Source: Microtetraspora glauca
GTDB taxonomy: Bacteria > Actinomycetota > Actinomycetes > Streptomycetales > Streptomycetaceae
Assembly (NCBI GenBank): GCA_000721275.1
Contig: JOFO01000013.1
Coordinates: forward strand, 74,056-138,055
DNA: 64,000 nt
Direction of reading: 5' to 3'
This document shows positions 58,686 to 64,000 of this stretch, in pieces. The translations under genes and the position numbers were made by a program. Numbering within the stretch: position 1 is the first letter of the stretch; every line of letters begins with the position of its first letter. The notes below the pieces were generated by a model that was not told where the DNA came from, did not search any database, and worked only from the letters and a program-made list of their open reading frames with translations.

Positions 58686-60368
58686 TCACAGCAGTTCGGC
58701 CGGTACGTCGACGTGCCGGGAGCGCAGCCATTCGCCGAGGGCCTTCGCCTGCGGGTCGAACCGGGCCTGCGAGGCGACGCCCTCGCCGAGCAGCCCGGCG
58801 ACGGTGAAGTTCAGCGCCCGCAGATTCGGCAGCACATGCCGGGTGACGTCCAACCCGGCCGTCTCCGGCAGCAGTTCGCGGAACAGCTCGACGGTCAGCG
58901 TGTGCGCGAGCCACCGCCACTCCGCCTCCGTCCGCACCCACACCCCCACGTTCGCGTCGCCGCCCTTGTCGCCGCTGCGGGCCCCCGCGATCCTCCCGAG
59001 CGGCGCGCGGACGGTCGCGCCGCGCGGCAGCGGCGGCGGCAGCTCCGGCCCCGGCACGGCCTCCAGGTCGCGGGTCCGCGCCGGCGCGGGCACGGCGACG
59101 CGGGTCCCGTCGGGCAGCACGGCCGTGTGCGGGACGTCGGCGGCGGGCACGTACGCGGTCTCGAAGACCCCGTAGGGGGCGCCCCTGCCGGGCGGGGCGG
59201 TGACGTGGAAGCCCGGGTAGCTCGCCAGGGCCAGCTCGATCGCCGCGCCCGTCACCGTCCGGCCCACCTTCCCCGGGTCCTGGTCGCGGACGACGAGCCG
59301 GAGCAGCGCGCTCGCGGTCTCCTCGGTGGCGGCGTCCTCCCGGTCGGTGCGGGCCAGCTCCCAGCGGACCTCGGCCGGCGGGTCGGCGGCGAGCGCGGCG
59401 CCGACCTGGGCGCGGACGAGCGCCGCCTTCGCCTCCACGTCGAGGCCGGTCAGGACGAAGACGACCTCGTTGCGGTGGCCGCCGAGCCGGCAGCGGCCCG
59501 CCTTCAGCACCGGCGGCGGCGCCTCGCCCCGCACGCCGTCGATCCGCACCCGGTCGGGCCCGTCCTGCGCGAGCCGGACGGTGTCCAGCCGGGCCGTCAC
59601 GTCGGGCCCGGCGTACCGGGCGCCGGCCGTCTCGTACAGCAGCTGGGCGGTGACGGTGCCGACGTCGACGAAGCCGCCGGTGCCGGGGTGCTTGGTGACG
59701 ACCGCGGACCCGTCCTCGTACAGCTCGGCGAGCGGGAAGCCGGGCCGGACGAGGTCCCGGCCGGCGTGCTCGCGGAAGAAGGCGTAGTTGCCGCCGGTGG
59801 CCTGGGTGCCGCACTCCAGGACGTGCCCGGCGACGACGGCCCCGGCGAGCCGGTCGTACTCCTCCGGGCCCCAGCCGAAGTGCCACTGCGCGGGCCCGGT
59901 GACGAGCGCCGCGTCGGTCACCCGGCCGGTGACGACGACGTCCGCGCCGCCCGCGAGACAGGCCGCGATCCCGGCGCCGCCGAGGTAGGCGTTGGCGGTC
60001 AGCACGCCCGGCCCGGCCGGCAGCCGGTCGCCCTCGACGTGCGCGACCCGCACCGGAAGGCCCAGCTTCGCGGCCAGCTCCCGCAGGGCGGCGGCGAGCC
60101 CGGCCGGGTTGAGCCCGCCGGCGTTGGCGACGATCCGGACCCCGCGCTCGTGGGCGAGCCCCAGCCCGTCCTCCATCTGCCGCAGGAACGTCTTCGCGTA
60201 TCCGCCGGACGGGTCCTTCAGCAGGTCCCGGCCGAGGATGAGCATGGTCAGCTCGGCGAGGTAGTCCCCCGTGAGCACGTCGAGCGGGCCGCCCGTCAGC
60301 ATCTCCCGGACCGCGTCGAACCGGTCGCCGTAGAACCCGGACGCGTTCCCGATCCGCAGCGGCCTCAC
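58686..60368 (-). CDS. AtuA-family protein (DUF1446, acyclic terpene utilisation)
   Basis: 560 residues; GTG 60368 overlaps the upstream stop as GTGA. N-terminal RIGNASGFYGDRFDAVREML and LTGDYLAELTMLILGRDLLK are the AtuA signature; later GRVTDAALVTGPAQWHFGWG, GHVLECGTQATGGNYAFF and RSGDKGGDANVGVWVR. AtuA is needed for citronellol and geraniol breakdown in Pseudomonas, with unclear chemistry. Here it sits with a carboxylase of geranyl/methylcrotonyl type and an acyl-CoA dehydrogenase, as in the Atu or Liu pathways. Confidence 0.92.
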   Translation of the reverse strand: MRPLRIGNASGFYGDRFDAVREMLTGGPLDVLTGDYLAELTMLILGRDLLKDPSGGYAKTFLRQMEDGLGLAHERGVRIVANAGGLNPAGLAAALRELAAKLGLPVRVAHVEGDRLPAGPGVLTANAYLGGAGIAACLAGGADVVVTGRVTDAALVTGPAQWHFGWGPEEYDRLAGAVVAGHVLECGTQATGGNYAFFREHAGRDLVRPGFPLAELYEDGSAVVTKHPGTGGFVDVGTVTAQLLYETAGARYAGPDVTARLDTVRLAQDGPDRVRIDGVRGEAPPPVLKAGRCRLGGHRNEVVFVLTGLDVEAKAALVRAQVGAALAADPPAEVRWELARTDREDAATEETASALLRLVVRDQDPGKVGRTVTGAAIELALASYPGFHVTAPPGRGAPYGVFETAYVPAADVPHTAVLPDGTRVAVPAPARTRDLEAVPGPELPPPLPRGATVRAPLGRIAGARSGDKGGDANVGVWVRTEAEWRWLAHTLTVELFRELLPETAGLDVTRHVLPNLRALNFTVAGLLGEGVASQARFDPQAKALGEWLRSRHVDVPAELL

Positions 60369-61183
60369 CGCGCACCCCCCTTCGGCGCGCGCCCCTTCGG
60401 CGCGCGCCCCGCCCCGACGGGCCCCGCGAACGCCTGGGCGATGCGCAGCCAGTGCTCCGCGTCGGCGCCCTCGGCCCGCAGCCCGGTGTCGTCCCGGTGC
60501 ACCCGCTGGGTGACCAGCAGGCAGAAGTCCAGCGCGGTCCCGGTGACCCGCTGGGCCGCGTCCTCCGGCCCGTACGCCCACACCTCCCCGTCCGGGGACA
60601 CGAGCTCCACCCGCACCGGCTCGGCCGGAGGCCGCTGCCCCCGCGCGTAGTAGGCGTAGTCACGGGCCCGGTGCCCGATCCAGGCGACGTGCCGCAGCCG
60701 CGCGGTCGGCTTCCGTACGGCCCCGAGGGCGTCGGCCACGTCCTGCCCGTGCGCCCAGGTCTCCATCAGCCGCGCGGTCGCCATCGCCGGCGCGCTCATC
60801 GGCGGCCCGTACCAGGGGAACCGCCCGCCCGGCGCCACCCCGAGCAGCGCCTGGCGCAGCCGCTCCCGCCCCTCCCGCCAGCGCGCGAGCAGCACGGCGG
60901 GCGGCAGCGCGGCCCCCTCCTCGGCCCCGTCGTCGACGAACCGCTCCGGCGCGACGACCGCCTTCTCCACCTCGGCGGCGAACGCGTCGCCGTCGGTGAT
61001 CGCGAGCAGCGCGGCCCGGTCGGTCCAGGCGAGGTGCGCGATCTGGTGGGCGACGGTCCAGCGCGGGGCGGGCGTCGGCCGGCCCCATTCCTCGTCGGCC
61101 AACTCGGCGACGAGCGCGTCGAGTTCGTCGCCTTCGGCGCGTAGGTCGGCGATGACCGCGCGAACGGCGGCGGGGTCGGACAC
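60365..61183 (-). CDS. TIGR03084-like DinB/mycothiol-fold protein
   Basis: 272 residues; GTG 61183 with GAGGGGAGC upstream, downstream of operator B2. DinB-type four-helix domain with metal His residues (WTVAHQIAHLAWTDRA, METWAHGQDVADAL) and the C-terminal domain RVELVSPDGEVWAYGPEDAA. This is the TIGR03084 group, which in actinobacteria sits next to AtuA-type genes. It probably uses mycothiol or a metal to act on a CoA ester or an aldehyde. The exact reaction is unknown. First gene of the five-gene operon. Confidence 0.88.
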   Translation of the reverse strand: MSDPAAVRAVIADLRAEGDELDALVAELADEEWGRPTPAPRWTVAHQIAHLAWTDRAALLAITDGDAFAAEVEKAVVAPERFVDDGAEEGAALPPAVLLARWREGRERLRQALLGVAPGGRFPWYGPPMSAPAMATARLMETWAHGQDVADALGAVRKPTARLRHVAWIGHRARDYAYYARGQRPPAEPVRVELVSPDGEVWAYGPEDAAQRVTGTALDFCLLVTQRVHRDDTGLRAEGADAEHWLRIAQAFAGPVGAGRAPKGRAPKGGAR

Positions 61184-61240
61184 GGTGCGCTCCCCTCGGG
61201 AGGACGGGCCTGAGGAGTCGGAGCATGGCAGCGATCCGCA

Positions 61241-61263
61241 AAACAATCAAGCGTGCTTGCTTG
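61241..61263. promoter_or_regulatory. operator-like site B2
   Basis: AAACAATCAAGCGTGCTTGC and three more bases (20/23 identity with 53074-53096). The arms TCAAGC/GCTTGA are a perfect six-base inverted repeat. It lies 57 bases upstream of the TIGR03084-like gene start. Confidence 0.65.
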
Positions 61264-61357
61264 AAAAAAGTCCCGGCCGGGCCGATGAGTTCCGGCCGCG
61301 CGCACCGTCCTAGATCATGAAAGCGACCGCAGCAGCAGAGAGATCCGAGGCACCGAC

Positions 61358-61930
61358 ATGCGCACGCTCATCAGCACCGCCTTCGTCTCCCTCGACGGCG
61401 TCGTCGAGGCCCCCGGCGGCGAGGAGGGCTACCGGAACTCCGGCTGGACCTTCAAGGACCTCGACTTCCTGCCGGAGGCGTACGAGATCAAGGGCCGCGA
61501 GCAGCAGGAGGCGACCGCGATGCTGCTCGGCCGGGTCAGCTACGAGGCGTTCAGCCCGGTGTGGCCGGGCATGGCGGAGTTCGCCGACTACAAGGAGATG
61601 CCGAAGTACGTCGTCTCCACCACCCTCACCGACGGCGACCTGGTCCCCGGCTGGGGCCCGACGACGATCCTGCGCTCGGTCGAGGACGTCGCCGCCCTGA
61701 AGGAGACCGAGGGCGGGCCGGTCATCATGCACGGCAGCGCGTCGCTGAACCGCGCCCTCTCCGACGCCGGCCTGATCGACCGCTACCACCTGCTGGTCTT
61801 CCCGGTCCTCCTCGGCGCCGGCAAGCGCCTCTTCAGCACCACCGACAAGGACGCCCAGAAGCTGAAGCTCGTCGAGCACGAGGCGTACGCGAACGGCATC
61901 CAGAAGCAGGTCTTCGACGTCGTCCGCTGA
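61358..61930 (+). CDS. dihydrofolate-reductase-family (RibD C-like) protein
   Basis: 190 residues from ATG 61358, with a weak ribosome binding site. LISTAFVSLDGVVEAPGGEE at the N-terminus, MLLGRVSYEAFSPVWPGMAE in the middle and YHLLVFPVLLGAGKRLF at the end are diagnostic of the RibD C-terminal/DHFR-like family. It lacks the folate-type active site of true DHFR. The substrate is unknown but a NADPH-dependent reduction is usual. It is divergent from the Atu operon and could respond to the same repressor since operator B2 lies between them. Confidence 0.87.
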   Translation: MRTLISTAFVSLDGVVEAPGGEEGYRNSGWTFKDLDFLPEAYEIKGREQQEATAMLLGRVSYEAFSPVWPGMAEFADYKEMPKYVVSTTLTDGDLVPGWGPTTILRSVEDVAALKETEGGPVIMHGSASLNRALSDAGLIDRYHLLVFPVLLGAGKRLFSTTDKDAQKLKLVEHEAYANGIQKQVFDVVR

Positions 61931-61999
61931 CGCGCTCGGCACCGTCGCGGGGCGGTGCCGACGGCCGGCGCGGCGGGCGCGGGGTCGTCCGCCCGGCCG

Positions 62000-62182
62000 C
62001 TAGGAGGCGCGGCGGCGCGGCCTCGGGACCAGTTCGCCACCGCAGTTGGGGCAGGTGCCGGCCATCTCCTCCGTACAGGGCACGCAGAAGGTGCACTCGT
62101 ACGAGCAGATCCGGGCGGGTCCGTCGGCCGGCAGGGCCGTCGTCTCACAGCGTTCGCAGCGGTCGCGCATCTCCAGGGCCAT
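62000..62182 (-). CDS. DUF1272 zinc-ribbon protein
   Basis: 60 residues from ATG 62182. Eight cysteines in four CxxC or similar pairs (9/12, 26/30, 33/36, 44/47) with the DUF1272 pattern CSYECTFCVPCTEEMAGTCP and NCGGELVPRP. It probably binds two zinc ions and acts in RNA or protein contacts, but no function is established. The basic tail is typical. Confidence 0.85.
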   Translation of the reverse strand: MALEMRDRCERCETTALPADGPARICSYECTFCVPCTEEMAGTCPNCGGELVPRPRRRAS

Positions 62183-62260
62183 GCGCCCATGATCGGCGGG
62201 CGGGAGCGGCCACCGAAACAGGGAGACGGCCGGAGAACGACAGGATCGGGCCACGGAGGC

Positions 62261-62386
62261 GCGAACCCGGAGCCGGTGGCCGGAATGCCGCGCGAACCCG
62301 GAGCCGGTGGCCGGAATGCCGCGCGAACCCGGAGCCGGTGGGCTGGACTGCCGGCGCGCACCCGGAGCCGGAGGGCTGGAATGTCC
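62261..62386. repeat. four tandem copies of a 31-bp unit
   Basis: GCGAACCCGGAGCCGGTGGC plus 11 further bases repeats at 62261, 62292, 62323 and 62356; the first two are identical, the last two carry several changes. It lies in the gap between the DUF1272 gene and the membrane protein gene at 62458. There are no spacers, so it is a minisatellite and not a CRISPR array. Confidence 0.85.
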
Positions 62387-62457
62387 CCGCCCCCATTGAC
62401 GCCACACCCGGCCCGCCCCACCCTCGGAAGGATCGGTGGCGGGCGAGGGGGGTCGTC

Positions 62458-63108
62458 GTGGACTGGTGGGACGCGCTCGGCGTGTGCGCGCTCTTCGCGG
62501 GCTTCCTCGCCCCCGGCGCGTTCCGCGGCGCCCGCGCGCGGTGGCGGCTCGGCGGGATGCGGCAGGGACGGCGGGTCGCGGTGCCCTGCCGGTACTGGAC
62601 CGAGGGCGGCCGGAGCCCGTACCCGCGGAACCCGGTCACCGGGCACCTCCTCAGCGGCAGCCTCGCCTTCCGGTCCCGCTGGCGGCGCACCGTCCCGCTC
62701 CCCCACGGCCTCACCGGCCACACCTCGAGCGCGGCCCGGGACAGGGAGTGGGGCCTGATGCGGTACTCCGCCCCGGACGGCTCCCAGCACGTCTTCGAGG
62801 TGCCGGCGCAGGAGGCCGACGCCCTCGACGACGCCATCGCCGCCGGCCAGGGCGCCGGACTCGACGTGCCCGTCTCCGTCACCCGCGCGGGCGGCCCGCC
62901 CGTCTACCGCCCGCTGCTCGCCGCGGTCCTCGCCGGCCTGGTGCTCGGCGCCGCCTCCGCGCTCACCGGACACCCCGGCCTCGTCGTCCTCGCCGTCTTC
63001 GGCGCCCTGTACGCGGTCGCGCAGGCGGTCGCCGCCGCCGTGTTCCTGGTCGAGGAGCGGCGCGCCTGGCCGGAGGCGTACGGCAAGCGCCGCCCCGCCG
63101 CCCCCTGA
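62458..63108 (+). CDS. hypothetical membrane protein
   Basis: 216 residues; GTG 62458 follows a GAGGGGGG site. One membrane helix near the start (DALGVCALFAGFLAPGAF), a soluble beta-rich middle (YWTEGGRSPYPRNPVTGHLL, SAPDGSQHVFEVPAQEADAL) and two closing helices (LLAAVLAGLVLGAASAL, then LVVLAVFGALYAVAQAVAAA). Not recognised. It is followed almost at once by the convergent exporter gene. The 31-bp repeat lies upstream, possibly in its promoter. Confidence 0.7.
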   Translation: MDWWDALGVCALFAGFLAPGAFRGARARWRLGGMRQGRRVAVPCRYWTEGGRSPYPRNPVTGHLLSGSLAFRSRWRRTVPLPHGLTGHTSSAARDREWGLMRYSAPDGSQHVFEVPAQEADALDDAIAAGQGAGLDVPVSVTRAGGPPVYRPLLAAVLAGLVLGAASALTGHPGLVVLAVFGALYAVAQAVAAAVFLVEERRAWPEAYGKRRPAAP

Positions 63109-63113
63109 CCGCC

Positions 63114-64000
63114 CTACGCGCCCACCGCCGCCTTCTGCGTACGGACCGCGCCGATGCTCGCCCCGATGACGAGCGCGATGGCGAGCGCGTCGGTCACCGA
63201 CAGCGCCTGGTGCAGGATGAAGAAGCCGGCGCCCGCCGCGATGGCCGGTTCCAGACTCATCAGGACGGCGAAGGTGGGGGCGGGCAGACGGCGCAGGGCG
63301 AGGAGTTCGAGGGTGTACGGCAGCACCGACGACAGCAGCGCGATGCCGAGGCCCAGGCCGATCGTCGACGGCACGAGCAGCGCGCCGCCCGCCTCCGCGA
63401 TGCCGAACGGCAGGCTGAGCACCGCACCGAAGGCCATCGCTAGCGCCAGGCCGTCGGCCTGCGGGAAGCGGCGGCCGGTGCGCGCGCTGAAGACGATGTA
63501 CGTGGCCCACATGGCGCCCGCCGCGAGCGCGAAGCCCGCGCCGACCGGGTCCAGCCGGTCGAACCCGCCGCCGCCGAGCAGGGCGACGCCGCCGAGCGCG
63601 AGGCCGGCCCAGAGGAGGTTGACGAGCCGGCGGGAGGCGACGACGGAGAGGATCAGCGGACCGAGCACCTCCAGGGTGACGGCGGCGCCGAGCGGGATCC
63701 GGTCGACCGACTGGTAGAAGAGGATGTTCATGCCGGCCATGGCGACGCCGAAGGCGACGACCGTCCCCCAGTCGGCGCGGCTGTAGCCGCGCACCTTGGG
63801 CCGGCAGACCAGCAGCAGCACCAGCGCGGCGAGCACGAGCCGCAGCGTGACGACACCGAGCGCCCCGGCCCGGGGCATCAGCAGCACGGCGATGGCCGAC
63901 CCGAACTGGACGGACAGCCCGCCGGCGACGACGAGCGCGACCGGGCCGAGGCGGGCGGCGCGGGGAGGGGTGGGGGTGGGGGCGGGGCTTGTCGCAGGGC
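63114..64000 (-). CDS. EamA-family transporter (RhtA-like), start beyond the right edge
   Basis: The frame is open from the right edge to the stop at 63114, so only the start codon and perhaps a few residues are missing. A Pro-rich start (SPAPTPTPPRAARLG) leads to about ten membrane helices in two EamA repeats: VALVVAGGLSVQFGSAIAVL, then YQSVDRIPLGAAVTLEVLGP and LRRLPAPTFAVLMSLEPAIA, the conserved ends of each half. The second half has the family motif SLEPAIAAGAGFFILHQALS. RhtA-type proteins export threonine, homoserine or similar amino acids. Confidence 0.88.
   Translation of the reverse strand, partial: PATSPAPTPTPPRAARLGPVALVVAGGLSVQFGSAIAVLLMPRAGALGVVTLRLVLAALVLLLVCRPKVRGYSRADWGTVVAFGVAMAGMNILFYQSVDRIPLGAAVTLEVLGPLILSVVASRRLVNLLWAGLALGGVALLGGGGFDRLDPVGAGFALAAGAMWATYIVFSARTGRRFPQADGLALAMAFGAVLSLPFGIAEAGGALLVPSTIGLGLGIALLSSVLPYTLELLALRRLPAPTFAVLMSLEPAIAAGAGFFILHQALSVTDALAIALVIGASIGAVRTQKAAVGA

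Noticed and set aside
53926-61183. A complete leucine-degradation (Liu) operon
   Set aside because: No hydroxymethylglutaryl-CoA lyase or methylglutaconyl-CoA hydratase is present; AtuA points to an Atu-type pathway or a different substrate.
62261-62386. Possible CRISPR array
   Set aside because: Units are directly adjacent with no unique spacers and no cas genes nearby.

Overview
The window is chromosomal DNA of a Streptomyces-type actinomycete. It is very GC-rich, with strong G/C bias at third codon positions, many GTG starts, GGAGG-type ribosome binding sites and ATGA/GTGA gene overlaps. Family content is also typical: DUF397 partners, Excalibur proteins, mycothiol-type DinB folds and a DmdR1-type iron regulator. 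From memory, the order citrate synthase - pdxH - SIS protein/dmdR1 - PurU - sigma factor, with a cinnamate:CoA-ligase-like gene beyond the citrate synthase, matches the S. coelicolor SCO438x-SCO441x block in reverse. I see no prophage, insertion sequence, rRNA, tRNA or CRISPR array; this looks like core or near-core chromosome with some lineage-specific genes.

Region 1 (1-3548): two MFS transporters, a divergent GlxA-type regulator and a lipoprotein. Region 2 (3668-12597): a CoA-dependent catabolic cluster with a Zn dehydrogenase, an SDR, a cyclase-family hydrolase, a pair of acyl-CoA dehydrogenases, an amidohydrolase and an acyl-CoA ligase. Its two divergent promoter regions share an inverted repeat (TCTGACG-N3-CGTCAGA type). 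An RsbW-like kinase and a 38-codon small ORF sit inside. Region 3 (12569-16453): STAS antagonist, sigma factor and anti-sigma factor module, purU and a small conserved gene. Region 4 (16597-25947): a substrate-binding lipoprotein, a proline-rich membrane protein, a TPR regulator, a primase-like gene and an ABC exporter. Region 5 (25962-30159): small conserved genes, a glutaredoxin-like membrane protein, a wHTH protein and an XRE/DUF397 pair.

Region 6 (30232-35737): three tandem secreted FG-GAP proteins with an I36-like head, then a hydrolase. Region 7 (35738-44600): an intergenic hairpin array, dmdR1 with its long antisense frame, a SIS protein, a PAS regulator, a two-component system and a second ABC exporter. 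The region ends with the most striking element in the window, a stand-alone structured RNA at 44397-44596. It has its own promoter, a 15-nt Shine-Dalgarno perfectly complementary to the 16S rRNA tail, a 12-codon ORF, and downstream hairpins that look mutually exclusive and translation-sensitive.

Region 8 (44645-50081): pdxH, citrate synthase, an IPNS-like dioxygenase behind a Cys-type leader peptide, a metallopeptidase and a threonine dehydratase. Region 9 (50078-61183): two acyl-CoA operons. One holds the CoA ligase, enoyl-CoA hydratase and TetR; the other holds a TIGR03084-like protein, AtuA, acyl-CoA carboxylase beta and alpha, and an acyl-CoA dehydrogenase. Both promoters carry the same 23-bp operator-like sequence, so the TetR protein probably controls both. 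Region 10 (61358-64000): a DHFR-like protein, a DUF1272 protein, a 31-bp tandem repeat, a membrane protein and an EamA exporter cut by the right edge.
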